Under the pieces are notes generated by a model. That model did not search any database. It was not told where the DNA came from and was given only the letters and a program-made list of their open reading frames with translations. A DNA stretch of 64,000 bases from Haloarchaeobius sp. FL176. Lineage in GTDB: Archaea > Halobacteriota > Halobacteria > Halobacteriales > Natrialbaceae. The stretch is taken from assembly GCF_024609245.1 (NCBI RefSeq), contig NZ_JANJYH010000003.1:124001-188000 (forward strand), read 5' to 3'. Below, piece by piece: positions 7,862 to 19,021 of the stretch. The first letter of the stretch is position 1; each line of letters starts with the position of its first letter. The position numbers and the translations under genes are program-made.

Positions 7862-10440
7862 CTCGTCTCACCTCGTTCCCGGAGGGCGATGAGCGTGACG
7901 ATAGAGAGCGCGGCCATCGAGACGACCGCGATCTCGCCCATCGTGTCGAACGCCCTGAAGTCGACGAGGATGACGTTCACGATGTTGTTCCCGCCAGCTT
8001 CGGGGTACGAGGCTTCGGCGAGGCCGCGTGCGATGACCGACTCCTCGTTCGGACTGGCCGCAGTCGTGACGAGCACGGTCGTCGTGACGACCGCGCCGAC
8101 AGCGAGCGAGAGCACGCCGTCTCTGGCCATCCGCCCGCGGTTCCAGCCGCCGTAGAACGCGGGGAGTTTGTCGAGCACGAGCAGGAATATCACGAGCACG
8201 AGCGTCTCGACGACCAGCTGGGTCAGCGCGAGGTCGGGAGCGTCCCGCAGGATGTAGAAGATGGCGACCATGAACCCGAGGATGGAGAGCGTGAGCACAC
8301 CGGCGATATGTGACGGCGCACGCGAGACGGCGATACCTGCGACGGCCGCCAGCGCGAGCACGAACACGACGGGTGGCTGGGTCGCCAGCTCGCCCGGGGC
8401 GAGCCCGAACCCGAAGATGGCCCAGACGAAGATTCCCACCGCGAGGAGGGAGAGAACGCTGGCCACCGCGGTCGCGGTGCGCAGTGAGACGTCGCCGAAC
8501 ACCGAGACTGCGGCGACGAGCACGACGCCCGTCAGGGCGAGCGGCAGATAGGTCGCGGGCTCCGTCGGGAGCGGGACGCCCACGTTCGTCGCGAGGTACC
8601 CCGAGAACGTGAGCACGACGAACGCCGCCGAAACCCACGTCGCGTACGTCCGCAGCAGGCCGTTCTGCACCCGGTCACGAACAGCCGTACTCGTCGGGTT
8701 CAGCTCCTCCGTGGCGGTGTCGTACCACCAGTTCGCGCGCACCGGACCACGGAGCAGCGACCGGATACCGTCGTGGAGCCGACCGTACTGCGGGTACAGC
8801 GCCGCGCCGGCCACGATGGTGACCCCGCTCATGATTGCCCAGGGCGTCACCGTGGTCGGCAGGTAGTAGTGGAACGCGGTCTCCTCCGCGCCCGCGGGTT
8901 CGACCGCGTGTATGACGTTCCCGACGAACTCCTCGAGCGGGCCGAGCGGGACGTCGAACGTTCCCGTGATACCGCCGATGCCGACGACGGCCGCGAGCGT
9001 CGCCAGGAGCGCCGGCGGTGCCAGCATCGACACCGGCGGCGAGTGGACGTGCCCGAGTTCGTCGGGCTTCTCGCCGAAGAACAGCATCAAAAACCGGATG
9101 GAGTAGAGGAAGGTGAACACGCTCCCGAAGACGGCAACGACCGGAATCAGGTAGTAGAGCCCGCCCGATGCCGCGCCCGTCTCCCACGCCGCGTGGAAGA
9201 GGAACTCCTTGGAGTAGAAGCCGTTGAACGGTGGGACGCCGGCCATCCCGAGCGACGCGATGGCCGCGATACCCGCCGTGATTGGCAGGTCCTCGCGCAG
9301 CCCCCCCAGCTCCGATATCTTCCGTGTCCCGGCCTCGTGGGCGATGATGCCGGCGACGAGGAACAGCGTGGCCTTGAACAGTGCGTGGTTCAGGATGTGG
9401 AACGCGCCGGTCTCCGCGCCGAGGTGGCCGGCGAAGCCGAAGCCGGCGATGATCAGGCCCAGGTGGGAGGCCGTGGAGTACGCGAGCAGCTCCTTGATGT
9501 CGGTCGCGGCGACCGCGAGGATGGCCGTCACCGTCATCGTCAGCAGCCCGAGCGCCGCGAACCCGAGCGTCCAGAGTTCGAGGCTGCCGGGATGTGCGTC
9601 CGCCGGGAGGAACAGCGGTCGGAACCGGCCGACGAGGTAGACCCCGGCCTTGACCATCGTCGCGGAGTGCAGGAACGCCGAGACCGGCGTCGGGGCCTCC
9701 ATCGCGTTCGGCAGCCAGATGTGTAGCGGGACCTGTGCGGACTTCGCGGCCGCACCGATACCGAGCAACGCGAGAGCGACGACGAGCAGGCCCTCGGACT
9801 CGAGCGCCGCCCGCATCGCCCCGGCGTTCTCCAGCATCGAGCCCTCGCCCGCGAGCGCCCAGGTGGACGTGCCGAGCGCGTCCGCGCTCACCGCGTGCAG
9901 GAGGACGAAGCCGACGAGCATGAACAGTCCCCCGGCGACCGTGATGAGCATCGACTTCCGGGCGGCGTACTGCGACGACGACTCCGTGGTGTAGTGGCCG
10001 ATGAGCAGGAACGAAGTGAGGCTGGTCAGCTCCCAGAACAGGAACAGGGTGATGAGGTCGGCCGCCAGCGCGACGCCGAGCATCGACCCCATGAACGCGA
10101 GCAGCGTCGCGTAGTACTTCGGCTGGCCCGGCTCGCCGTGCATGTACCCCCCGGAGTAGGTGAGGATACAGACGCCGACGCCGCTGGCCAGCGTGGCGAT
10201 GAGCAACGCGAGTCCGTCGACGTAGAAGCGTAGTTCGATGCCGAGCGCCGGTATCCAGTCGATCGACTGTGCCCCCTCGGTGCCGTACAGCAGCCCGACG
10301 AGGCCCAGACATGCGAGTGCGACCAGTGCCGCGAAGTACGCCGTGCGCTCCCCGAGAACGCGATAGACGAGGGGCACCGCCGCGGCCCCGAGGAACGGCA
10401 GTCCCACGAGGGCGAGGAGGACCCAGAGGTCCGGTGTCAT
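7858..10440 (-). CDS. mnhA: Mrp-type Na+/H+ antiporter subunit A, full-length
   Basis: An 860-residue MrpA. The first about 500 residues are NuoL-like, with the key glutamate in LFLFWELTSLTSF (E137) and the conserved AAKSAQVPLHIWLPNAM segment. The C-terminal third carries the MbhD-like DUF4040 region (RDAPDLALTQLVVETLVLV) and the MbhE-like end (FRAFDTMGEIAVVSMAALS). The fusion of these three modules is the arrangement of bacterial MrpA. It is the first gene of a seven-gene operon. The complex exchanges cytoplasmic Na+ for external H+. Confidence 0.95.
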   Translation of the reverse strand: MTPDLWVLLALVGLPFLGAAAVPLVYRVLGERTAYFAALVALACLGLVGLLYGTEGAQSIDWIPALGIELRFYVDGLALLIATLASGVGVCILTYSGGYMHGEPGQPKYYATLLAFMGSMLGVALAADLITLFLFWELTSLTSFLLIGHYTTESSSQYAARKSMLITVAGGLFMLVGFVLLHAVSADALGTSTWALAGEGSMLENAGAMRAALESEGLLVVALALLGIGAAAKSAQVPLHIWLPNAMEAPTPVSAFLHSATMVKAGVYLVGRFRPLFLPADAHPGSLELWTLGFAALGLLTMTVTAILAVAATDIKELLAYSTASHLGLIIAGFGFAGHLGAETGAFHILNHALFKATLFLVAGIIAHEAGTRKISELGGLREDLPITAGIAAIASLGMAGVPPFNGFYSKEFLFHAAWETGAASGGLYYLIPVVAVFGSVFTFLYSIRFLMLFFGEKPDELGHVHSPPVSMLAPPALLATLAAVVGIGGITGTFDVPLGPLEEFVGNVIHAVEPAGAEETAFHYYLPTTVTPWAIMSGVTIVAGAALYPQYGRLHDGIRSLLRGPVRANWWYDTATEELNPTSTAVRDRVQNGLLRTYATWVSAAFVVLTFSGYLATNVGVPLPTEPATYLPLALTGVVLVAAVSVFGDVSLRTATAVASVLSLLAVGIFVWAIFGFGLAPGELATQPPVVFVLALAAVAGIAVSRAPSHIAGVLTLSILGFMVAIFYILRDAPDLALTQLVVETLVLVIFLLVLDKLPAFYGGWNRGRMARDGVLSLAVGAVVTTTVLVTTAASPNEESVIARGLAEASYPEAGGNNIVNVILVDFRAFDTMGEIAVVSMAALSIVTLIALRERGETR

Positions 10441-10465
10441 TGCTAGTCAAGTAGAACGAAATGCG

Positions 10466-10478
10466 GACCTTAAGAGTT
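10466..10478 (-). promoter_or_regulatory. Promoter of the mnhABCDEFG operon
   Basis: On the minus strand ACTCTTAAGG lies about 28-34 bp before the mnhA ATG at 10440, an archaeal TATA-like element giving a leader of only a few bases. It is the only evident promoter for the seven overlapping genes. Confidence 0.45.
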
Positions 10479-10715
10479 CTCAAATGGGTTAGATAGGGCG
10501 GTAATGGCGTCACCACAACCCGTCTTTCGCACGTCTGCGAAGCCACGAGCACGCGGGACTCCCTGGCAAAAACCAGCCCCCGCATCGACTTCGATGCGTC
10601 GGTCGGACTGCAGTACGAAACGTTATGTACACTCCGGGTGCACCGTAGGGTAGAATGTACGGCGGAGGCAACGACGTACGACCGCTCCAACCCCCGACAC
10701 GAGACTCCCCCAACA

Positions 10716-11303
10716 ATGCCCGAGGATTCCGCCGACGCTGATACCTCCACAGCGCTGTCGGACGCCGGCCTGTCGAAGGGCGAGATATTCGACGTCCTCC
10801 GGAACCAGCGACGTCGGTTCGTCCTCCAGTACCTCAAGCGCAAGGGCGAGCCCGTCGAACTCGGCGACCTCGCCACACAGGTGGCGTCCTGGGAGTACCG
10901 GACCCCCTGCGAGGAGGTGAGCTCCGAGCAGCGAAAGCGGGTGTACACGACGCTCCAGCAGACGCACCTCCCGAGGATGTCGGAGGCACAGATCATCGAC
11001 TACGACTCGGATACGGGGCTCGTCGAGCCGACCGCACGGACGCAGGACCTCTCCATCTACCTCGAAATCGTCCCCGGCAGCGAACTCCCGTGGCGCGAGT
11101 ACTATCTCTCGCTCGGCGCGGTCAGCACGGCCCTCTGTGCGGCTATCTGGGGCGGCGTCTACCCCTTCACGCTCCTCCCGGACGTCGCCTGGGCGACGCT
11201 CATCGCGCTGACGCTGACGGTCTCAGCCTCGGTCCACATCTACTACGAGCGCAACATGCGCCTCGGCGACCTGGAGGTCCCGCCGGAGCTGGACTTCGAG
11301 TGA
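10716..11303 (+). CDS. Winged-helix membrane protein (DUF7344-like)
   Basis: A 195-residue haloarchaeal protein. Residues about 15-95 form a winged-helix domain (KGEIFDVLRNQRRRFVLQYL, then VELGDLATQVASWE), followed by a recognition-helix region (SEQRKRVYTTLQQTHLPRM). Two hydrophobic segments follow (about 132-146 and 155-172), so the DNA-binding domain is probably tethered to the membrane. The ATG at 10716 is used because the family begins shortly before the ALSDAGLSKGEIFD helix. Targets are unknown. Confidence 0.75.
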   Translation: MPEDSADADTSTALSDAGLSKGEIFDVLRNQRRRFVLQYLKRKGEPVELGDLATQVASWEYRTPCEEVSSEQRKRVYTTLQQTHLPRMSEAQIIDYDSDTGLVEPTARTQDLSIYLEIVPGSELPWREYYLSLGAVSTALCAAIWGGVYPFTLLPDVAWATLIALTLTVSASVHIYYERNMRLGDLEVPPELDFE

Positions 11304-11396
11304 CGCCCCGTCGCTGACGACCACTGCCGCGAGTGGCCACGACCGCACGACAGTTGGCCGCTTTGTTTATCATGCATCATCGACAACTCCGGACCG

Positions 11397-11858
11397 ATGA
11401 GCTTCAGGGGGATGCTGGCGGACGAGGACGCGCTGTCGCCTGTCATCGGCGTCGTCCTCATGGTCGCACTGACCGTCGTGCTGTCCGCGTCGGTCGGCGT
11501 GTTCGTGCTGGATATCGGGTCGCAGGTGACCCAGCAGACGCCCAACGCGGTCGTCGACTACGATTTCGAGGTCGACGGAAACGGGACCGAGACCGTGACG
11601 CTGACACAGGCGGGTGGAAACCCGATCCAGGCGCAGCACGTCACCGTCTACGTCGACGGTGAGGTCGCCTGGGACGCTGGAAGCAACAGTTCGGACTTCA
11701 ACATCGTCGGCACCGACGAGTGGGCAGACGGGCTCGAGGGCGGCGACGGCCTCACCATCGAGACGGACGCGAGCAACGTCGCCGTCGGTGACACCATCCG
11801 TATCGTCTGGCAGAAGGGCGAGCAGTCCGCCATCCTCGCCGAACAGCAGGTGGGCTGA
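11397..11858 (+). CDS. Type IV pilin with prepilin signal
   Basis: A 153-residue archaeal pilin (DUF1628-type). The N-terminus has the haloarchaeal prepilin signature EDALSPVIGVVLMVALTVVL at residues 10-29; prepilin peptidase PibD normally cuts just before this hydrophobic stretch. The remainder is a beta-rich secreted domain with N-x-T/S sites. Assembled pili serve adhesion. It stands alone here with no secretion ATPase nearby. Confidence 0.85.
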   Translation: MSFRGMLADEDALSPVIGVVLMVALTVVLSASVGVFVLDIGSQVTQQTPNAVVDYDFEVDGNGTETVTLTQAGGNPIQAQHVTVYVDGEVAWDAGSNSSDFNIVGTDEWADGLEGGDGLTIETDASNVAVGDTIRIVWQKGEQSAILAEQQVG

Positions 11859-11893
11859 AGACGCCACTGCGGCAGCCGACGCTCGCAATCGCC

Positions 11894-11905
11894 AGCTTTT
11901 ATTGC
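11894..11905 (+). promoter_or_regulatory. Promoter of hpt
   Basis: CTTTTATTG lies about 22-28 bp before the ATG at 11925, so hpt is probably transcribed leaderless. Confidence 0.5.
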
Positions 11906-11924
11906 TGCTTCGTGTAGCTACGAC

Positions 11925-12494
11925 ATGGACCAACTCAGCCAGTCCCTGCGCGATGCGCCCATCATCGAGAAAGACGGCTACCACTACTTCGTCCACCCGA
12001 TAAGCGACGGCGTGCCGCAGCTGGACCCTGGACTCCTCCGCGAGATCGTCATCCGCATCATCCGCAAGGCGGACCTGGAGGACGTCGACAAGATCGTCAC
12101 ACCGGCAGCGATGGGCATCCACATCTCGACGGCGGTATCGCTGATGACGGACATCCCGCTGACGGTTATCCGGAAGCGCGAGTACGGACTCGACGGCGAG
12201 GTGTCGCTGGCCCAGCAGACCGGCTACTCGGAGAACGAGATGTTCATCAACGACGTCGACGCGGGCGACCGCGTGCTCGTGCTCGACGACGTTCTCTCGA
12301 CCGGTGGCACGCTGGCGGCGGTGCTCAGCGCGCTCGACGAGATCGAGGCGGAGGTCGTCGACTGCGTGGCGGTCATCAAGAAGGTCGGCGGCGAGAACAA
12401 GATCGAGGCGTCCCCGTACAACGTGAAGACGCTCATCAACGTCGACGTGGTGGACGGCGAGGTCGTCATCGTCGACGAGGACGGCGACGACTAG
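11925..12494 (+). CDS. hpt: Hypoxanthine/guanine-type phosphoribosyltransferase
   Basis: A 189-residue purine phosphoribosyltransferase of the archaeal HGPRTase-like type. The PRPP-binding loop is [13 protein letters not shown] at residues 117-129, and the upstream flexible loop includes [20 protein letters not shown]. It converts free purine bases to nucleotides with PRPP (salvage). Related haloarchaeal proteins have also been described as adenine-preferring, so base preference is uncertain. Its stop overlaps the convergent permease gene by 4 bp. Confidence 0.88.
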   Translation: MDQLSQSLRDAPIIEKDGYHYFVHPISDGVPQLDPGLLREIVIRIIRKADLEDVDKIVTPAAMGIHISTAVSLMTDIPLTVIRKREYGLDGEVSLAQQTGYSENEMFINDVDAGDRVLVLDDVLSTGGTLAAVLSALDEIEAEVVDCVAVIKKVGGENKIEASPYNVKTLINVDVVDGEVVIVDEDGDD

Positions 12495-13507
12495 TCGGTG
12501 TCGCTCCCGACGCGCGGGTCGAGAACGGTGTAAGCAACGTCCTGGAGGAAGTTCCCGACGATGCCGATGAAGGCGACGACCATCGTCACCCCGAGGATGA
12601 GCGGCATATCGCGGGCGCCGACCGCCCGCAGCATGAGGCTCCCGAAGCCGGGAATGTTGAACACTTCCTCGATGACGAGGACGCCGAGGACGAGCACGCT
12701 GAGCATCTCCGTGAGGAACAGCGAGAGCAGCGGGATAGCGGCGTTCCGCAGTACGTGCCGCGCGACGCGGAACGGGCCCGCACCCTTCGCGCGGGCGATT
12801 TTCACGAACTCCATGTCGATGTACTCCAGCGATTCCGAGCGCGTGTAGCGCAGCTGCCCGGCGAGGAGCGCGGTCGTGAGCGTGATGATGGGGAGCACGA
12901 AGAACCCCTGTGTCGTGTTCGGGTCCAGCCACGGGATGAACCCGTACAGCAGCGTGAAGTCGAACGAGTAGAGCGCCGACGAGGTGATGGGAAGCTCCGG
13001 GAACGCGATGAACTGGTGCCGTGCGACTGCGGCACTGAACAGGACGGTCGCCAGCCAGAAGTTCGGGATACCGAGACCGAGGTAGGCGACGGCGGTCACG
13101 ATGCGGTCGCTGAACGAGTGCTGTCTGAACGCCGAGAACAGTCCGAAGCTGATCCCCATCACGGTCGCGACGAACACCGATGGAACGAGGTAGAACAGCG
13201 TGAGCTTCATGCGGCTCCAGATGACGTCGAGGACGGGCTGGCCGGTGGAGTAAGAGAGCCCCCAGTCGCCGGTCGTGATGCCGACGAGCCACGACACCCA
13301 GCGCTGGAAGATGGGGTCGTTCAGGTTCCGTGCCTCCCGGTAGGCCTGGACGGCCTCGGTGATGTTCTGTCCCGTGTTCGACGCCTCGTACGCGACCGAC
13401 CCGACGTTCGGGTCGTTGGTGAACGCGATGACTGCGAACGCCGCCGTCATGACGATGTACGCGGAGACGACTGCGAACACCCCACGCCGTACCAGCCGCC
13501 AGATCAT
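12491..13507 (-). CDS. dppB: Oligopeptide/dipeptide-type ABC transporter permease, DppB-like
   Basis: A 338-residue inner-membrane permease with the family's N-terminal helix, a large extracytoplasmic loop, and the EAA cytoplasmic loop [23 protein letters not shown] near residues 228-248. It pairs with the permease at 13754. Unusually for this family it is on the opposite strand and diverges from the other transporter genes. The ATG at 13507 is preferred to the GTG two codons upstream. The substrate cannot be told from the sequence; the symbol denotes only the subgroup. Confidence 0.88.
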   Translation of the reverse strand: MIWRLVRRGVFAVVSAYIVMTAAFAVIAFTNDPNVGSVAYEASNTGQNITEAVQAYREARNLNDPIFQRWVSWLVGITTGDWGLSYSTGQPVLDVIWSRMKLTLFYLVPSVFVATVMGISFGLFSAFRQHSFSDRIVTAVAYLGLGIPNFWLATVLFSAAVARHQFIAFPELPITSSALYSFDFTLLYGFIPWLDPNTTQGFFVLPIITLTTALLAGQLRYTRSESLEYIDMEFVKIARAKGAGPFRVARHVLRNAAIPLLSLFLTEMLSVLVLGVLVIEEVFNIPGFGSLMLRAVGARDMPLILGVTMVVAFIGIVGNFLQDVAYTVLDPRVGSDTD

Positions 13508-13569
13508 GCTCACGGTCGCACCACCGACCCGTGACCCTGTCGTAGCATTCGACCCAGACTGTCGGAGCA

Positions 13570-13583
13570 GAGCTAATAAATAC
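13570..13583 (-). promoter_or_regulatory. Promoter of the dppB-like gene
   Basis: On the minus strand GTATTTATTAG is the only AT-rich block upstream of 13507; it implies a leader of about 40 bases. Confidence 0.4.
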
Positions 13584-13662
13584 GGGGGGCAGCGGCCGTC
13601 GAATCAGCGAGAATCGCAAGACTCGGGCGCGAAGATATGTCAAGCCGGGATTTGAGCATCTA

Positions 13663-13677
13663 ATAGTTTTTTTATCC
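13663..13677 (+). promoter_or_regulatory. Promoter of the dppCDF-like operon
   Basis: AGTTTTTTTATCC is centred about 30 bp before an ATG at 13702 that opens a 21-codon reading frame overlapping the start of the permease gene at 13754. Transcription should therefore begin near 13700. Confidence 0.5.
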
Positions 13678-13753
13678 ACCTCTGTGAACGAACTGAGCAG
13701 CATGGAATCTGGGTGTCGTGAACATGGCGAACATCAGGTGGTGTGTCGGATAG

Positions 13754-15375
13754 ATGGCGGCGAGTGACGCCGACGAACGGGCACGGTTCGAGCAGGTGGA
13801 CTGGGACGCTGTCGAACCGTCGGGTGGTGGGGTCGGTCGGCGCTCGGCGCTGTTTCTCGCCAGTCTGGCTGTCGTCCTCGCGGCGTTCTGGTACGACTTC
13901 GCCGTCGCGTCACCGGACCCCCTGTTCTACAACGTGGGGCTCGCGGAGGGTCTCAAGGAACCGTTCACGTGGGACGTCCGCGGTATCGACTGGCTGTTCA
14001 GCGTGTCGCTCCTCGTCTTCGTCTTCTACGTGCTGTATCCGATGTACGAGAATCTCGACCGGACGAAGGCCTACTTCGACAAGCTGACGAACAACCGGGC
14101 GGCGACTTTCGCGCTCGGCTACGTGACGCTGTTCTTCTTCGGTGGCGTGTTCGGGCCGTTGCTGGTCGGGCAGCCGAGTACCGACATCCCGGCGACCTCA
14201 CGCCCGCCGGTGTCGGCCGCGACGCCGCTCGGCCGGGTGGACCTGTTCTCGGTGCTGGTCGTGGGCTCGCTCTGTGCGCTCGCGACGTGGGGGCTCCTCG
14301 ACAGCCTCGACCGTGGGCGGGAACTCGGCGGCTTCGGCGACGTGGCTCGTGTGCTCGTCCGCGTCGGGCTGGGCTTCCTCGCGACGTTCACGCTGGTCGG
14401 GACCGTGTTCAACGTGTTCTCCCTGGCGAGCTTCCGGACCGCAGCCGGTATCGCTGCGGTGGTCGGTGTCGCGTGGGGACTTGGCTGGGCGGTCCGCTCC
14501 GGGCGCTCGTTCGGCGTCGAGCAGCTCCGTTCGACCGCAGTTGTCCTCGTTGCGTTCGGCCTCCTGCTGGTCGTCGGTATCGAGCTGCTCCAGGTCGTGA
14601 TCTACGACCTGCTGCAGTTCGATCCGATTGCCGGCGGGGCCAGTTCGACGTCCTGTCCGGCGTACGCCGAGGCGCCCGGGCGTGGGAGCAACTGCTACGG
14701 CACGTGGGACTACCCGCTCGGGACGGCGCGGTACGGCCAGGGACTCATCCCTCTCGTTTTCACGGGGATGCGGGTCTCGCTCCAGGTGGCGCTCATCTGC
14801 TCGATGCTCATCGTCCCGCTCGCAACGCTCGTCGGGACGGTCGCGGGCTACGTCGGTGGCGTCGTCGACGACCTGCTGATGAGCTACACGGACATCCAGC
14901 AGACGGTGCCGGCGATCATCGTCTACATGATCACCATCCACGTATACGGACGGAGTCTGTTCGTCCTCGTCGTCGTCTTCGGGCTGTTCTCGTGGGCCGG
15001 TGCGGCGCGGCTCGTCCGCTCGGAGGTCATCCAGCGACGCGAGGCGGACTTCGTGACGGCCGCACGGAGCGCCGGCGCAGGGCACTGGCGCATCATGGGC
15101 CGACACATCCTTCCGAACGTGTCGAACACGGTCCTCACCTCGGTCACGCGGCAGATACCGAACCTCATCCTGGCCGAGGCCGCAATCGCGTTCCTCGCGC
15201 TGAACAACATCATGCTCCCCTCGTGGGGGGAGACAATCTCGAGCCAGCTGAAGTTCATCCCCGACGGCTGGTGGATGTCGACCATCCCGGTCATCGTCCT
15301 CTCGGTGACGGTGCTCTCGTTCAGCGTGCTCGGTGACGCCCTCAGAGACGTCCTCGACCCACGGAGTGATTCATA

Positions 15376-15376
<1 letters not shown>
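13754..15376 (+). CDS. dppC: Oligopeptide/dipeptide-type ABC transporter permease, DppC-like, with extra N-terminal membrane domain
   Basis: A 540-residue permease. The C-terminal about 230 residues are the normal DppC domain, with the EAA loop EADFVTAARSAGAGHWRIMGRHI near residues 433-455. The first about 300 residues add roughly six membrane helices absent from typical 300-residue DppC proteins. A cysteine-containing loop (SSTSCPAYAEAPGRGSNC) precedes the transport domain. Its stop overlaps the next gene (TAATG), so C, D and F form one operon. Substrate unknown. Confidence 0.88.
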
Positions 15377-16472
<1,096 letters not shown>

Positions 16473-16476
<4 letters not shown>

Positions 16477-17876
16477 GCGAGGACCGCGAGCCAGTGCTCT
16501 CCGTGCGGGGCCTGAAAAAGCACTACCCCGTCACGAAGGGTATCCTCCGCCGGGAGGTCGGCCAGGTGAAGGCCGTCGACGGCATCGACTTCACGCTCTA
16601 CGAGGGCGAGACGCTCGGGCTCGTCGGCGAGTCGGGCTGCGGGAAGTCGACCGCCGCGACCTCGCTGCTCCGGCTCGAGGAGCCGACCGCCGGCGAGGTC
16701 ATCTACCACGGCGAAGTCCCGGAGGAAACGAACCGCAAGACGCCACTCGAGAAGCTCCGGACCATCCGCGGTGACGACGAGGCGCGCGAGCCGAACGACG
16801 TCGTCGGCTTCTCGCAGTCCCAGCTGAAGCGGTTCCGCCGGAAGGCCCAGATGATCTTCCAGAACCCGACCGGCTCGTTCGACCCGCGGATGACAGTCGG
16901 CGAGAGCGTCGCCGAACCCCTGCTCATCCACGGGCTCGACGACCCCACGGAGCGCCGGGAGATAACCGAGGACCTGCTCGAACGCGTCGGTCTCGACGCC
17001 GACGACTACGACCGCTACCCCCACGAGTTCTCCGGCGGGCAGAAACAGCGCGTGGCCCTCGCCAGGGCGCTCGTCGTCAACCCCGAGTTCGTCGTCGCCG
17101 ACGAGCCGGTCTCCGCGCTCGACGTCTCCATCCAGTCCGAGATCCTCTCGCTGATGCGGGACCTGCAGGACCGCTTCGGCCTGTCGATGCTGTTCATCAG
17201 CCACGACATGGGCGTCATCCGGGAGATCTGCGACCGGGTCGCCGTGATGTACCTCGGCGAGATCGTCGAGGTCGCACCGACCGAGGAACTGTTCCGGAAC
17301 CCCCAGCACCCCTACACGCAGGCACTTCTGGCGTCCATCCCGACCCCGGACCCGCGCCAGCGCGGCCTCGGTATCGAGCTCACCGGCGACGTGCCCAGTC
17401 CCGACAACCCGCCGTCCGGCTGTCGGTTCCACACGCGCTGTCCGAAGGTCATCCAGCCCGACGGCCTCGACCTTCCGCAGGAGCAGTTCCGCCGCGCGCT
17501 CGACTTCCGCCACCAGGTCGAGGGCGGCGACGTCGACGCCGACGGCGCGACCGAACTCGCCCGTGCCCGCCAGAGCGATGCGGCGACCGGCGACATCACC
17601 CGCGACGACCGCCGGCGCGCGCTCCGCGCGGAGTTCGACCTCCCGGACGAACTCGACGACCCTGCGGCCGAGGAGAGCGTCGCCGCCGCCGTCGACAGCG
17701 TACTCGACGACGACCTCGAATCGGCAGGTGAGCGGCTCTCGGACACGTTCACCACGGTCTGCGAGCGCGAGAAACCGGAGCTCGAACGGACCGACGAGAA
17801 CCACGTCGCGGCCTGCCACCTCGTCGACGGGAGCGAGACGGTCGAGACCGCCACGACCGAGGTCGCGGACGACTAG
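16473..17876 (+). CDS. dppF: Oligopeptide/dipeptide-type ABC transporter ATPase, DppF-like
   Basis: A 467-residue ATPase with Walker A GESGCGKST (52-60), signature [15 protein letters not shown] and Walker B EFVVADEPVSALD. The cysteine motif CRFHTRCPKVI marks the oligopeptide class. A region of about 30 residues between the Walker A and Q-loop (KTPLEKLRTIRGDDEAREPNDVVG) and a C-terminal acidic extension of about 120 residues make it longer than the usual 330. The ATG at 16473 overlaps the previous stop. No solute-binding protein gene accompanies the cluster. Confidence 0.92.
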
Positions 17877-18376
17877 CGGAGCCGTGCTATCAGCTGCGAC
17901 GCGAACTCGCGGTCGAACAGTTCCGCTGGCGGGTCATCGAACCAGCCCGCTCGTTCGATGGCCTCGTCGTCCTCGCCAAGGTCTTCGCCGACCTCGGTCG
18001 TCTCGGGGCTGGCCCCGAACGCGACCGTGGTGAACGAACGGGTGCGCCCCTCGTGCTCGATGACGTTCTCGACCGCGGCGTGTGGACGGAGCGGTTCGAC
18101 GGGGACGCCGGTCTCCTCGCGGAGTTCCCTGACCAGTGCTTCGGGGAGGGTCTCACCCGGCTGGACAGTCCCGCCGGGGACGAACCACTGCTCTTCCTCA
18201 CTGTTATAGACCAGCAGAACTCGCCCGTCATCGTCCAGCGTGACGCCGATGGTCACCCAGCCGGCCGTGTACGCCTCGTTGTCGCCCATGGCGGCGAACG
18301 TCTCCGCGTCGACCTCCCACGTCCGTCGCTCGGTCAGCAGGTCGTCGTAGCGCTCCCGTGGGTCCCTGACGTCCAT
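17873..18376 (-). CDS. NUDIX hydrolase
   Basis: A 167-residue protein with a full NUDIX box at residues 68-91: GGTVQPGETLPEAL, then VRELREETGV, supplying the metal-binding R-E-x-x-E-E-x-G core. It should hydrolyse a nucleoside diphosphate linked to another moiety; the substrate cannot be predicted. It is convergent with the DppF-like gene, overlapping by 4 bp. The ATG at 18376 is chosen because upstream in-frame sequence runs through the acetyltransferase promoter region. Confidence 0.88.
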   Translation of the reverse strand: MDVRDPRERYDDLLTERRTWEVDAETFAAMGDNEAYTAGWVTIGVTLDDDGRVLLVYNSEEEQWFVPGGTVQPGETLPEALVRELREETGVPVEPLRPHAAVENVIEHEGRTRSFTTVAFGASPETTEVGEDLGEDDEAIERAGWFDDPPAELFDREFASQLIARLR

Positions 18377-18502
18377 ACTCGGTTGTCGTAGGCGCCGGCG
18401 AAAAGCCGTTCCGGCTCGCCGAGGGAGCTGTGCGGTCCCATGTCGGGTAGCAGCTCTTCGGAACCGACTGGTTTCATTGCCCCACCCGACGACTGTCGAG
18501 TG

Positions 18503-19021
18503 ATGACAGGCCAGCTCGACGTCCGTCCGTTCGTCCCGGACGACAGCACCCGTATCGAGGCGATCCGACGGGATGCCCTCCGGTCGGCCGGCGCGACCTA
18601 CGGCGACGCGCTCGACCCGGTCGACCCCGACGACCTCCTGGGCGACTACATCGACTCGGACGGTGCCTTCCTCGTCGGGACGCTCGACGGGAGCGTAGTC
18701 GCGACGGCGGCCTTCCGTCCGGCCGGCGAGTTCGAGAGGGCCGTCTTCGACGAGGTCGATGCGGCCACTGCCGAACTGAAGTGGATGCACGTCGACCCAG
18801 CCCACCATCGCCGGGGGTTCGCCTCCGCGATGCTCGAAAAGCTGGAGTCGCTGGCGGTCGACCGGGGCTTCGACAGCTTCGTCCTCCACACCAGCGAGGA
18901 CCAGACCGCTGCCCAGGGGTTCTACGAACGCCACGGCTTCGAACTGGTGACCAGAACCGCCGAGACAATCGGCGACGCCTCGTTCGAGGCGCTGCACTAT
19001 CGGCGGGAGCTGTCCGGCTGA
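18503..19021 (+). CDS. GNAT-family N-acetyltransferase
   Basis: A 172-residue GNAT protein. The acetyl-CoA-binding motif A is LKWMHVDPAHHRRGFASAML (R/Q-x-x-G-x-G/A variant HRRGFA). The C-terminal motif B is FVLHTSEDQTAAQGFYERHGF. The acceptor substrate is unknown. Start at 18503 because the preceding residues resemble intergenic sequence. Confidence 0.85.
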   Translation: MTGQLDVRPFVPDDSTRIEAIRRDALRSAGATYGDALDPVDPDDLLGDYIDSDGAFLVGTLDGSVVATAAFRPAGEFERAVFDEVDAATAELKWMHVDPAHHRRGFASAMLEKLESLAVDRGFDSFVLHTSEDQTAAQGFYERHGFELVTRTAETIGDASFEALHYRRELSG

